DNA of 64,000 bases from Selaginella tamariscina (lineage: Eukaryota; Streptophyta; Lycopodiopsida; Selaginellales; Selaginellaceae). Positions 23,621 through 35,438 of this stretch are shown one piece after another (the stretch's first letter is position 1; each line of letters begins with the position of its first letter). Under the pieces are notes generated by a model. That model ran no database searches, was not told the DNA's origin, and saw nothing but the letters and a program-made list of their open reading frames with translations. Position numbers and translations under genes: made by a program. Where the stretch lies: assembly GCA_003024785.1 (NCBI GenBank), contig PUQB01000181.1, positions 201,501 to 265,500 on the forward strand, read 5' to 3'.

Positions 23621-24157
23621 TTAGCGTTTCCATTTTGAGCGTGGTCTTTCTAATGTCTCTTTATCTGCTGCAAGCGTGATTCGATTATCTCCAGAACCCC
23701 TCATTTCGATTACATGTTTATGGAACCATTCCATACCCAAAACAAAGTCAAACCCCGTCATATTCAAGACAACTAAGTCTAGCTTAGCCTTCCAATCTTT
23801 GATTTGGACAGGAACTGCCCTTGCTATATTATTAGTATTTTGAGAACCTTTGCCAAAATTGATCTTTATTTCACACATCTTTATTACATCCAAATTCAAT
23901 CGACGAGCTAGACTAGTCGATATGAAGTTGTATGTTGCTCCAGTATCGATCATCATTCGGACTCGGTCCCCTCGTATCCTTCCTGTCAAATATAGCAAAG
24001 GGTCAGTTTTGTCTTGAATAGCGAATAAGGCAGGTTGTGTCTGGCACAACATTACCTCTTCTGACTCATCTTCCGGATCTTCAAGCGTTTCTGGTTCAGC
24101 AACTTCCTCTTCTACCATCGCCTTGAAATGTCCTGATTGTTGTGAGGGTGCCGACAC
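23621..24157 (-). CDS. C retropepsin domain (pol fragment)
   Basis: Open minus-strand frame of 178 codons containing the aspartic protease core. RMMIDTGATYNFIS at about 23935-23975 has the catalytic DTGA, and FVLGMEWFHKH near 23720 is the second conserved block. The protease would cleave Gag-Pol inside the particle. It overlaps the gag zinc-knuckle frame upstream; frameshifts separate it from RT. The start at 24157 is only the first Met of the open frame, not a proven start. Confidence 0.75.
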   Translation of the reverse strand: MSAPSQQSGHFKAMVEEEVAEPETLEDPEDESEEVMLCQTQPALFAIQDKTDPLLYLTGRIRGDRVRMMIDTGATYNFISTSLARRLNLDVIKMCEIKINFGKGSQNTNNIARAVPVQIKDWKAKLDLVVLNMTGFDFVLGMEWFHKHVIEMRGSGDNRITLAADKETLERPRSKWKR

Positions 24158-25276
24158 TCTTTAGCAAAATGACCAGGCTTGTTACAATTATAACATTTCA
24201 CGACCCCGCCTGCGGAACGCGGGGGAGCAGACTTTGGAGCCGATCCTTTGGCTGCTGAGGAGGTGGTAACGCCAATGGTTTCCGAAATCCGGTGGGTCTT
24301 GATGTGTCCGAAAACTTGGAACTGCCACAAAGGGACTTGCACTTCGAATTGATGGCGATTGATCTGGTCGCCTATCAAACCTTCTGAACCCAGACTTTGG
24401 AGGAAACCTCCTTGGTTTAGGTTTTGCTTCCTCCCCTTTGTACAAGTCTTCTAACGACATGCCATAAGCAACCTTTTGAGCTGCCTCTTGACATTCCCGA
24501 TAGCTTGTTGGCTTGTACCTTAAGATTTCTCTTCGCGTCTTTCTCATTCAAGCTAGCCATGAAGCAACTTCGAGCTTCATCATCGCTCATATTTGGCACC
24601 AATCGCCGTACACTTTCGAATCGATAAACGTGGTCCATAGGACTTCCCCGAACTCCCTGTTGACAAAGTGCCAGGTCAGCACGCAATCGCAAACCGAGAT
24701 CATCCGGCATATACTGCTTTTTGATCTCCTTTTTCATGTGCTTCCAGCTGTTTCGGTATCCACGTTCACCTTCAACAATTCGCCACCAAGTCTTAGCTTC
24801 TTCTTTAAGAAACTGCTTGGCACATGCAACCTTTTCTGTCTTTCTCACGGAAGCAGCCTCGAAATAGCTTTCCATATCATACAACCAGTCATCCAAAACC
24901 TTGTAATCCTTTGAACCCATGAAATTCGAAGGCTTTACCGGTTTGAATTTACTGGGACCTCACACTTCTTCCGTCGAAGAATCTGATTCAGAGGAACCTG
25001 ACTCTGAGTCATGCTTCTTCTTCTTTTTTGTGTGTCTGGTTGCGGAACATCTGGCACTGCAGTATTCGTTGGAATCCGAACGGCAACATTATCGATTCGG
25101 TCGTTCAACCCAAAACATCCCCTCGAAGTTCGTTTAGGGCATCCATCATTATTTCGCCAACCAGGTCGTTGTCTAACTCTAGGGGGTCGACCTGGATCAG
25201 CCTCATCCATCTCCTCATTTTGAGCCTCTGCGACAGCCCTCTCTGCCTCAGGCTCTGGTTGCTTTCTCTTGCTCAT
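24112..25276 (-). pseudogene. C gag
   Basis: Probable start at 25276 (MSKRKQPEPEAERAVAEAQN). Then the capsid core at 24920-24417 (KDYKVLDDWLYDMESYFEAA, EEAKTWWRIVEGE, KKEIKKQYMPDDLG), and the zinc knuckle VKCYNCNKPGHFAKECRHPH at about 24145-24200, a perfect CX2CX4HX4C. The parts lie in different frames, with breaks near 24935, 24500 and 24300. Gag forms the particle; the knuckle binds RNA. Confidence 0.8.
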
Positions 25277-25585
25277 CGTATTGAACCCTAGTTTCAACAC
25301 TCGGAGAATATGCTTGGAATATTCCCAATGTGAAACTTGGAAACACCCTGCACAGGTTGTACACCCACACACATCAGCTTAAACTAGCATAAGACTTTCG
25401 GACATACCTAGAATCTCACGCCGACTCACTGAGCAAGTGTTCTCCGAAGTTTGACAACTCACAGGATCAAACTCTCTGCGCAGAATACAGACATGTCAAC
25501 CGAAAGCAATAGAGTATATCAAGAATTTAGAGTTATCTAAACATTGAAACACCCTAACTTAAGGCAGTCCTACTGACCGCAGAGA

Positions 25586-25603
25586 ACTTGCTCCGATACC
25601 AAT
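25586..25603 (-). other. C primer-binding site
   Basis: Just inside the 5' LTR the minus strand reads TTGGTATCGGAGCAAG, close to the initiator-Met tRNA complement TGGTATCAGAGC used by most plant chromoviruses. The same site and leader occur in element D at 30325-30337. Confidence 0.8.
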
Positions 25604-26562
25604 TGTCAGAGTTTTTACCTGGTGCCACAAAGGCGGCTTGCCAGGTGCCAACCCTGGAATCCCCTCTCTGGAAACCCCACGGAATCTGGTAAAGTAACCC
25701 GTATTAGGAACCCAAGCCTTAGGAACTCAAACCCTAACTGACTAAGTCCCAGAACGAGACTCACCTTGTGAATCAGGATACACGGACTAGCCGAGCTTTA
25801 GGTGTCGTTCCTAGCTTGGCGTGGTTGAGGCGGCCGGAGCAAGGCCTCAACCACTAGTTTGCGGAACGTGAACTCGGGCAATGTCTTTGAGCTTGCGGCA
25901 GGTTTTCGGACCAAGGAATCTGACTAACTCCTTGGAAGTGACGTGCCCCTATCTCAAAGGCAAGATCCTGCCAACGATAAGGATAGTCTAACCCTAGGGT
26001 GGGTTGTACCCCTGTCGTGTGGAAGTTTGGGCGGCACAACGGAGGGTTGCACCTTGACGACACAAGCTTAGCTTGCACCGGTAGGAGGTTAACGAGCTCT
26101 CTTTTGAACCCAGGAAGCCTCACTACATATACTCTACCTTATTTATGTGACGGACCCCCCCCCCCTGTTTACCTAAATGAGTAAGTGGGCTGGCACGGAA
26201 ATGCCAGCCCTTAGAGAAAATGGTTGTCCTAACCTAACCCTAAACCTAACCCCTAGGGGGGGGTATTAGGGCGTGGGGTTAGGTCAACCCTAGGGGTGTC
26301 CCTAACCCTTTTTGACAAGCTATATTTAACGGAAAACCTATCTTTTAACGTCAAACTGGGGGAGAGTTTTCTAGAGGGTAAGTACTACCTTCGCCTAGAG
26401 TTTCTCGAGGTACCTAGTGACAGCCGGCCGGACTACCCCTAAACACCTAAGTGCACTAAGCGGGGCTGTTTCTCACTACAACTAGGGTTCGCCACACAAC
26501 TCGGTAGGTAACAACAGTCAAACCCCAAAGTAAAGGGTCGAGTCATAGTAAAAACTATGACA
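25604..26562 (-). repeat. C 5' LTR
   Basis: 959 bp from TGTCAGAGTTTTTACCTGG to AAAAACTATGACA (+ strand). The inner end TGTCAGAGTTTT and the outer ~70 bp are shared with family D LTRs; the middle is different. Confidence 0.9.
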
Positions 26563-27521
26563 CCATGACATAATCCCAAAGGGTGTGCCTCAGGCGTTAT
26601 ATCATGTGTGTTTAGCCCAGTGTCACATCTCCATGTGACACTGCCTTCCCCAATGTGGGCATGCCATGGCTCTTAGATTCAAGAGTTGCACCAAGTGCCA
26701 CAAGTGTGGCTCCAAAATGCCAACTCTAGAAGCCCTTAGTGAACCCTCAGGAACTGGGTAATGTGAACCCGTCAAACAAGATCCCACACCCACGGTTGGA
26801 CAAAGACACAAATGTGCCTTGCTTGGCCATGAGTGCTACAGCTAGCTTGATGTGGAGGAGGAGGCTAGAGACAAGCCTCAACCTCTGCCTCTTGAAACGT
26901 GCATTTCGACAAGACCTTCCAGACATGGATTCGCCAACGTTAAGGGTGAGCTACCCCAAAGGTGGGATGTACCCTTGTCTTCTGGAAGTTAGGGCGGCAC
27001 AATAGAGGGTTGTGCCTTGACGACACAAGCTAGAGCTTGCACCGGAAGAAGAGTAACGAACTTAGTTATGAACCTAGGAACCCTCACTCCTACATACTCT
27101 ATCTTATTTATGTGACGGAGAGCCCCCCCCCCCCCCTTTTCCTGTATGTGTAAGTGGGCTGGCACTTAGTTAATGAGATGAGTTTGCACACTAACCCCTA
27201 CCCCTAAACCTTACCCAAGGGGGGTGGGGGTTTTTAGGGCGTGGGTTAGGGCAACCCTAGGGTGTTCCTAACCCTATTTAACATGCCAAACTCATCTTAA
27301 CTAGGACGTCAAAATTGGGGGTGGGTTTTCTAGAAGGTAAGTGCTACCTTCGCTTAGAGTTTCTTGCGATATCTAAAGATAGTTGGCCGGACTACCCTAA
27401 ACACCTAAGTGCACTAAGCAGGGCTGTTTCTCACTACATTTAGGGTCCGTCATCAATAATACAGTAGGTAAAACAATTAACCTCCAAAGTAAAGGGTCGA
27501 GTCATAGTAAAAACTATGACA
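26563..27521 (-). repeat. Partial D LTR at right flank of C
   Basis: Begins inside a D LTR (CCATGACATAATCCCAAAGG, matching 18588 onward) and runs to its normal end ..AAAACTATGACA, followed by AAGAG and A2 RNase H. The first ~770 bp of the D LTR are absent, so C was inserted into this D LTR and the left part was later lost. Confidence 0.8.
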
Positions 27522-28084
27522 AAGAGCTACTAGCTATTATTAATGCATTATGAGTTTGGAAGCACTATCTTTATGGTATAAGTTTTAAGGTGTTTACAAA
27601 TCACAAGCCTTTGGTGTATCTATTCACATAGAAAGAGTTAAACTCTCGGCAAGCTCTCTAGATGGTTAAGTTCGTGGAGCATCGCATGAGGAAGGCTAAT
27701 GTGGTGGCAGATGTTTCGTCACACGTTAGGAGAGGCACAATGGTTGAAGAATTCCAAACATGCTTATGTAATGCATTAACAAGGATGGTTAATGAGTTTA
27801 GCTCAACATGCTCAAGCACAAAACGTTTAGGTGCAAGAGCTCAGAGGATAGCTAGAGCCACCATTCTTATTTCAGAATGGAGTTTTGTACTACAATGGCC
27901 GTGTGTCAACATATCTTCCTCGTGTGTACCATTTGATCAGCCAGGTACTATATTTTCATCAAGATCGCCCAAAGGCTAGTTAGTTTGGAGGGAGGAAAAC
28001 GTATGAGTTGATCAAAAGGAGGTTCTATGAAAGTTGATATCATATAGTACTACAAGACTTGTGACAAGTGTCAGTAAGTAAAGG
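27522..28084 (+). pseudogene. A2 RNase H end and integrase start
   Basis: Matches 1345-1620 and 9010-9310. RNase H: FTNHKPLVYL and MVKFVEHRMRKANVVADVSS at 27662. It then runs without interruption through the B insertion site at about 27785, so A2 never carried B there. Integrase: FQNGVLYYNGRV-like phrases and TCDKCQ, decayed, before element D begins. Stops are frequent. Confidence 0.8.
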
Positions 28085-30323
28085 TATCATGACTCCCCTT
28101 TACTTTGGATGTTGATTATTGTTATTTACTCTATTATGTTGATAAGCCCTAGGTGTAGAAGAAACAGGCCCACTTAGTGCACTTGGATATCTAGTGATGG
28201 TCCAGCCAGGTGTTATTAGGTATTTGCAAGAAACTCTGGGCGAAGCTAGCACTTCCATCTAGAAAACTCTTATCCTAGTTTTTCGTGTCCCAGTTAGGTT
28301 TTTGGATGGTTCCGATGAGTTTGGCAAGTCGGATATTTGGCTTCTTCAACTTTAAAAATTAAGAACTTATCATCTAATTGATAGAACTAGAAAAAAAAAC
28401 TACGGATTAGTTCGACTTGAGTTTTAGAAAATTATAGAACCAAATATAAATGTTTTTAATTATGTTGTGTTTAACCTATATTCGACGGTTCAGCTTCATT
28501 AACTTCATATTTCAATGCATTACTTTCTAATAAACCTGTTTGGCAATGTTACATATATATCCTCGTCGTAAAACTCAGAATGTTAATGGTAAAACACTAA
28601 AATTTAATTCTTTAATTTTTTATTTTTGATTTAGAAAATTTTCATTACTTATTAACATGTTATTTATATTATTATTTTTCCAAGGCCAACCTGATTTTCT
28701 TTTCGGAGGAACCATATCTTAAAAAACTAGTGTCCATGTTCAAAATGACGCAACATTTCGAAACCCTAATTTTATTTTATATTTTTTAAAATTTAATTTA
28801 ATTTAGGTTAGGGTTGGTTGACCTAATAATTATTTATTTTTTCACCAGATTTGGTGACTATTTTGGCAAGTCGGATATGGGTAGAACACCCCTAGGGTTG
28901 ACCTAACCCCACGCCTAAACCCCTTAGGTTAAGGTTTAGGGGTTAATGAGTCATTAATTAACTCACCAAGTATATTTCCACTGGGAATGACCGTGCTAGC
29001 CCACTTATGTAACACAGGAAAATGGGGGGGGGGGGGGGGGGCTCTGTCACATAAATAAGGTAGTATATAGGAGTGAGGGTTCTTGGGTTCATGACTGGGC
29101 TTGTTACTCTTCTCCCGGTGCAAGCTCTAGCTTGTGTCGTCAAGGCACAAACCTCTGTTGTGCCGTCCTAACTTCTAAATGATAAGGGTACGTCTCATTA
29201 TCGGGGTAGCTCACCCTTAACGTTAGCGAATCCATGCCTAAAAGGTCTTGTCGGAAATGCACGTTCCAAGAGGCAGAGGTTGAGGTTTTCTCTAGCCTCC
29301 TCCTCTCCACGTCAAGCTAGGTGTAGCACTCATGGCTAAGCAAGGCACATTCGTGTCCTTGTCCAACCGTGGGCGTGGGATCTTATTTGACACTTTCACA
29401 TTACCCAGTTCCTGAGGTTCACTTGAGTTGGCATTTAGGAGCCACGTTTGTGGCACTTGGTGCAACTCTTGAATATAAGGGCCATGGCATGATAGCCCAC
29501 AACGAGGAAGGCAGTGTCACATGGAGATGTGACACTGGGCTAAACGTCACATGAACGCCCAAGGCACGCCCTTTGGGGTTGTGTCATGGGCTTGTCGCCA
29601 AGGAGTTAGATACTCTGACAAACAGGCATGCTTGTGCTTGCGCTAAGGTGCTAAGCCTTGGGAATTTGCTCAAGGGAGTTAGGTCTCGTAACTAGGTTGC
29701 TTAGGCACACTTGGCTAGGGGAGTGTCCTCCTTGGAATCCAAGGGTTGAACAACTTAAGCTTGTTAGCATGAGCCTTTTTGTGAAGCACTCACAAGGTCA
29801 TGTACTTAGGGTTATCCAAACCTAGCCTTAGGGAGTTTGCTTAGTAGAACACTTGTGTTCACCTACAGCGCACACTCATGTCCTCACTAAGTACTAGCCC
29901 TAGGTCTAGGATATGACTTGGCCACCCAAACCCTTAGGGGTTAGTCGTGATTCAGGGTACCCCTTGTCACCCTAAAGGGGTTGTACTTCTGGATGAGGGT
30001 GATTCCTCAAGGGGTAAGTGACAATGCCTTAGCTCTATCACGGGGGTATGTATGAGACACATCTCCTTTGTGGGGTTAGGGCATGAGCATGTCTAGGTCT
30101 ACTGGGACATGATCTTAAAGTCTACTTGGGTTATCCTATAGGGTTCAGGGGATGGTCATTATAGGGGACTTAGGGTAGGACTATAAGTCTTTTGCTTAAT
30201 TAGGCCCCTGAGTCAAACTCTTAGGGTTATCTTGAAAGACTTAGCGTTGCTCACACAGGATGATGATGCCGAATGGCCCACTTGGCAGCCACATGTTGGC
30301 CCTTTGGGTTAGAACTCTGAACA
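28085..30323 (+). repeat. D 5' LTR with internal insertion
   Basis: Reverse complement of the solo D LTR at 17810-19534. It lacks about the first 15 bp (TGTCATAGTTTTTAC) and carries a 525-bp insert at 28337-28861. It ends ACTCTGAACA, followed by the primer-binding site. Long G run at 29026-29041. Confidence 0.85.
28337..28861. mobile_element. 525-bp insertion in D 5' LTR with 17-bp flanking repeat
   Basis: Absent from every other D LTR here. Flanked by TTTGGCAAGTCGGATAT at 28320-28336 and 28862-28878. AT-rich, no ORF, no poly(A), no obvious inverted ends. A 17-bp duplication is too long for LTR or most DNA transposons and fits target-primed (LINE/SINE) insertion or templated repair. Family unknown. 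Confidence 0.7.
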
Positions 30324-33300
30324 ATGGTATCGGAGCCTATTCTCTAGGTCAGTAGGACTACCTAAGGTTGGTGCATTTTAGGGCTTAGTTAGTTCTAAGT
30401 TCTGAAGTACTTTATCACTTTTGACTAACATCTAAATTCTGCGTGGAGAGTTCGTCCTGAGATCTATAACTCTTCAAAGTACACCTACTTCATAAGGGGG
30501 TGTGGGCTATGGACTTATAAGATAACACTTGGAAGTCAACTTTCAAGTTGTATGCCAGGTTACTTTACCTTATACTTTACTATATACTTCCACAAACGTG
30601 GCGTGTTAGTTTGTTCTGGCGTACAAATTAAGTCTTGCAAAGTGGATCATGTGATATGCTAAATTTACACATTATTGAAAATTTTTCTTTTCTTTAAGGT
30701 GTATGAAATTGGGATAACACATAATTAAGAACGTGACAACGTCCTTTGAGTTTTGACTTATGTCAAGATTCAATATCGTGTCCAGCAATGGTGTTCAAGT
30801 GGGGAAAGGCTTATGTTAAATGTGCATCTTTGACTTCGAAAGAAGGGGCATATTCAAACATATTAAGAGTGAACACTACATTCTGACAGAAGGTGTAAAA
30901 TGAGCTCTCATTATAGTGCATGTTTTCAAGAGTGTAACTCTAGAAGCAGACTATGGTGATGAACTTATAATACAACAAAATGTCGAATATTAACATATGA
31001 TGAATATGTTAAGTAGTGCGTTTAAAGATCCAATATAATCAAAGTATTGTCCGATGTTCGCAATATTTTGATGATGCTAGCTACAAATAACATTAGGTGG
31101 AATAGTTTACTAAGTTCAAGTCCCTTGATTTGAATAAAGTATAACGTGAAACCTTAGTTAGTTGTAAGTGCGCACTTTGTATTCAAGTTGGCTAACTCGT
31201 TTGAAGTTATATCTCATATGGGATCATGAGAGAGATTTAGGATAACAATTTAAGGATTTCGCTTTCTTATTGGTACAGTTTCAAGGTAGATGGCATGATC
31301 TACCAAAAAGAGTAATGTTGAAAACATACGTTTACATTTTCAGTTTACTGAGTAATGAAGGACTTGCATAATGAAGGCATTCAGTGCACACTTGTGCATT
31401 TTCATTGTTAACTCTTTAATCTTGAAATCTGTAACATTGTTTGTAATGTGAGGATAAGCTCTTGAACAAGGGTGATTCCTTGCTTAAGAAGAGCATGATT
31501 TAGGATTCTCCACTCTACTTATGGACTAAGTAAGGAAACTTGCTAAGTTTAATAAGTTATGTGTGGTGGTGTCAAATGAGTCGGAAGCTAGTCAGGTATA
31601 CATTTTGGAGGTTTAAGTACATGTACCTCCTCAGAGAGTCGGTATTCGATGAGAATTAAAGTTGATATTAGTTTTCAATATCGATATCATTTTTGAGTTG
31701 AATACGATTATTCAAAAGACGGTTTCTTGACTTTGCATCATGGTCGCAAATGTGGGCACTCTGAGAACTTATAAAGTAAGTATTTTCAGTTCTTTGGAAT
31801 ATCAAAAAATAGAATTATTTTTGACTCAAGGTTTGATTGTAGTCCTTGGGTTAGTTATCGGTTGATGATGTTCCTTGAGTCTAGTTCAAAATCCTTAAAA
31901 GTGAGATATCCAGTGGTTAGATTAGTTCAAGAAGATGGTCTCCCTTCTTGATGATTATGATACAGTATGGTCCAATATCTAGTACAAAAATATGAGGTTT
32001 TCTATCACCTCATTCATTTAGATATTCATATCTTAAACTTTGGAAGTATTTGTGATAGTCTTTTAAGATTGATTATAAATGACTTGTCAAAGTATAATAT
32101 GATATCTTTTGAATATTGAGTTTGGAGCGCTCAATATTAAGACTTGATTATAATCACATGAGGTGGCCATAATCCTAAACCAGGTAGTACCTTAATGTAG
32201 TAACTTGAAATGTGTTTTCAAATTAATTGAGAAATAAGGTGTTTCTCAATACGTTGTTTAAGAGGCAATGTGATACTTTATGGATGGCTAGGTGTTTAGG
32301 ATGAATAGTGTATCTTAGTTTGACGTACTAAACTAGATACCTTATTCATGTTTGGGGAGATTTATTAAATTATAAGGTATGACTGAAACATGAAGTTGAT
32401 ATAACACTTCAGTGTTATGATAACATTTATGTGGAGATTGATATCTTACTAAATCAGTTAGATGAATCAAACACAAGTTCATGATTCCTCTTAGTCTTTG
32501 AACAAAGTTCCTCAGAATATTGTCATAACATTATATTTCCATCTGAAAACTGAAGTTCAGTTCATGTAAACTAAAACTATGTCTATATTATAATTGTAGC
32601 ATTTCGATAAATTGATATGATTGTAAGTTTATATTCGCTAGTATAATAACTAGTTGGTAAGCTTAGGATTTGAACGTTAAACGATCATTATCCATTCGAG
32701 AGTATCAATATCGAAATTGCAACTGTTTATAGAATAAGGATTAGTTTAAAAAGATGTTTATCAAAACATTAATTGCTCCAATTAGTGAAAATGCTATACT
32801 TCAGTATAGTGTTGAGAAACATTTACATAATCAGTTTGAGAGCTGGACATGAATATAATGTTACGAAGGCGTGCAGTATTTTGAGTTCATGGAGATTCTT
32901 ATCGTGGAAACTAGGTTTTGAAATTTGGTATTTTTAAACTTAGTGAGATGAGAGTTAGGAATTATGGAATGGCATCTAGTATGTTGTGCTCTTTGGAGAA
33001 TGAGTACAATAAATGTGTCAGTTAAGACACGTACTATCTTAGAGATGAGTTGAATTTTCTGGTTTCCACATTGGTTTTTAAAGAAAGGTATGTTAGCTTA
33101 TCTGGTCCTTGAATTGGTCGGTGTTATGAAAGAGTAAAGGTAGGTTGCAAAAAACAAATGGTAGTGCTATCACAGTTTGTCGCAGATTTGACTGAATTTG
33201 ATTCTTATCGGGAATAAATTTATGTTAATGACACACCAAGTGGATGGCATTTGGCAGGTTGGCATGACCTTGTTGTATACATGTACACAGCCATGCGCCT

Positions 33301-33758
33301 CTGTGATCACCTCTGGCCAGATTGACATGTCTACAAAGAACAGGATTCGGGAATAGTACTCTAGTATCAGAAAAGAGCTTGATTCCGATAAAGTCTCATA
33401 CCTAGTCTGACGTAACTATATACTAATGGGGGATAGGTATAATAGCAGACCCTTATGTAAAGGGGTAATGAGAAACACCAAGGGATGCAGAAATATAAAG
33501 CTATAATATCATAACATGTGGAGATGTGGGACCATTGGGAAATCAAAGAAATGAGAAGGCATTTAGTTAAGCACTTGAGATGGATGTCAAAGTGCTTGTT
33601 GTGTGCTAAGACGACAAGGTCGTCAACAGCATTTGATATTAAGGAATAAAGCAAGCCTTTATTTCTTGTTAACCAAGGGGCCGGTAGCAACACTAACTAA
33701 AAGCCTCCAATATAAATTCTAGTTAAGTAAAGAAATTAACCATTGTGTTGTGTGTGTC
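30324..33758 (+). other. Non-coding interior of element D
   Basis: Starts with the initiator-Met-type primer-binding site TGGTATCGGAGCC (30325-30337) and a leader like that of C. The following ~3.3 kb has stops in all frames and no retroviral motifs; the longest open stretch (33367-33693, minus) looks random. The last ~100 bp (CAAGGGGCCGGTAGCAACAC, GCCTCCAATATAAATTCTAG) match the C 3' untranslated region near 20490-20560. Origin of the middle part unknown. Confidence 0.8.
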
Positions 33759-35438
33759 ACATTGACTGTTGTTACCTATTATACTATGTTAATAAGCCCT
33801 AGGTGTAGAAGAAATAGGCCCGCTTAGTGCACTTGGATATCTAGTGATGGTCCGGTCGGGTGTCATTAGGTATTTGTAAGAAACTCTGGGCAAAAGTTAG
33901 CACTTCCATCTAAAAAACTCTTACCCTAGTTTTTTGTGTCCCAGTTAGGTTTTTGGGTAGTTCTAGTGAGTTCGACAAGTCAGATATGGGTAGAAACACC
34001 CCTAGGGTTGACCTAACCCTAGGGTTGCCCTAACCCCATGCCCTAAACCCCTTAGGTTAAGGTTTAGGGGTTAATGAGTCATTAATTAACTCACCAAGTA
34101 TATTTCCACTGGGAATGAGATTCCGTGCCAGCCCACTTATGTAAACAGGAAAATGGGGGGGGGGGGGCTTTGTCACATAAATAAGGTAGTATATAGGAGT
34201 GAGGGTTCCTGGGTTCATGACTGGGCTCGTTACTCTTCTCCGGTGCAAGCTCTAGCTTGTGTCGTCAAGGCACAAACCTCTGTTATGCCGTCCTAACTTC
34301 CAGATGATAGGGGTACGTCTCATTATCGGGGTAGCTCACCCTTAACATTGGCGAATCCATACCTGGAAGGTCTTGTCGGAATGCACGTTCCAAGAGGCAG
34401 AGGTTGAGGCTTGTCTCTAGCCTCCTCCTCCACGTCAAGCTAGGTGTAGCACTCATGGCCAAGCAAGGCACATTCGTGTCCTTGTCCAATTGTGGGCGTG
34501 GGATCTTGTTTGACACTTTCACATTACCCAGTTCCTGAGGGTTCACTTGAGTTGGCATTTAAGAGCCACGTTTGTGGCACTTGGTGCAACTCTTGAATCT
34601 AAGGGCCATGGCATGATAGCCCACAACGAGGAAGGCAATGTCACATGGAGATGTGACACTGGGCTAAACGTCACATGATACAACGCTCGAGGCACGCCCT
34701 TTGGGGTTGTGTCATGGGCTTGTTGCCAAGGGGTTGGATACTCTGACAAATAGGCATACTTGTGCTCGCGCTAGGGTGTTAAGCCTTGGGCATTTGCTCA
34801 AGGGAGGTTAGGTCTCGTAACTAGGTGTGCTTAGGCACACTTGGCTAAGGGAGTGTCCTCCTTGGAAACCAAGGGTTGAACAACCTAAGCTTATTAGCAT
34901 GAGCCTTTTCGTGAAGCACTCGCAAGGTCATATACTTAAGGTTATCCAAACCTAGCCTTAGAGAGTTTACTTAGTAAAACACTCGTGTCCGTCTACGGTG
35001 CACACTCGTGTCCTCACTAAGTACTAGCCCTAGGTCTAGGGTATGACTTGGCCACCCAAACCCTTATGGTTCAAGGTACCCCTTGTCGCCCTAAAAGGGT
35101 TGTACTCCTGGATGAGGGTGATTCCTCAAGGGGTAAGTGACGATGCCTTAGCTCTGTCACAGGGGTATGTGTGAGACACATCTCCTTTGTGGGGTTAGGG
35201 CATGAACATGTCTAGGTCTACTAGGACAGGATCTTAAAGTCTACTTGAGTTATCCTCTAGGGTCAGGGGATGGTCATTATAGGGGACTTAGGATAGGACT
35301 ATAAGTCTTTTGCTTAATTGGGCCCTGAGTCAAACTCTTAGGGTTATCTTGGAAAACTTAGCGTTGCTCACATAGGGTGATGATGTCGAATGACCACTTG
35401 GCAGCCACGTGTTGGCCCTTTGGGTTAAAACTCTGACA
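33759..35438 (+). repeat. D 3' LTR
   Basis: Matches the 5' LTR without the 525-bp insert and ends GGTTAAAACTCTGACA. The outer ~40 bp of the LTR start and the polypurine tract are missing at the junction GTGTGTGTC/ACATTGACTG. Confidence 0.8.

Larger units (their letters stand above)
17582..26562 (-). mobile_element. Chromovirus C, Ty3/gypsy retrotransposon with nested D solo LTR
   Basis: Minus-strand element: 5' LTR 25604-26562, primer-binding site 25586-25603, gag, protease, RT-RNase H, integrase and chromodomain across 25276-20600, polypurine tract at 20206-20216, 3' LTR up to 20205. The 3' LTR is split by a D solo LTR (17810-19534) and has lost about 100 bp at its outer end. The left flank is carrier-unit DNA, while the right flank is the middle of another D LTR (resuming CCATGACAT), so the flanks do not match. 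A deletion running from the gene spacer into the C LTR explains this most simply. The frames are among the better preserved in the window, so C is younger than A and B. Confidence 0.85.
28085..35438 (+). mobile_element. Element D, non-autonomous LTR retrotransposon (LARD-like)
   Basis: Direct LTRs at 28085-30323 and 33759-35438 surround about 3.4 kb without coding capacity. AAAGG duplications flank the element (28080-28084 and 35439-35443) inside A2 integrase. A primer-binding site, TGGTATCGGAGCC, follows the 5' LTR. LTR ends, primer-binding site, leader (CTCTxxGGTCAGTAGGACT) and the 3' untranslated stretch near 33655-33750 match element C. D lacks gag and pol and presumably moved using C-family proteins (inference). 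The outer start of each LTR, and the polypurine tract, are deleted. Confidence 0.85.

Noticed and set aside
33367-33693. 108-codon minus-strand frame in the interior of D
   Set aside because: No recognisable motif, in a region otherwise full of stops. Judged random.
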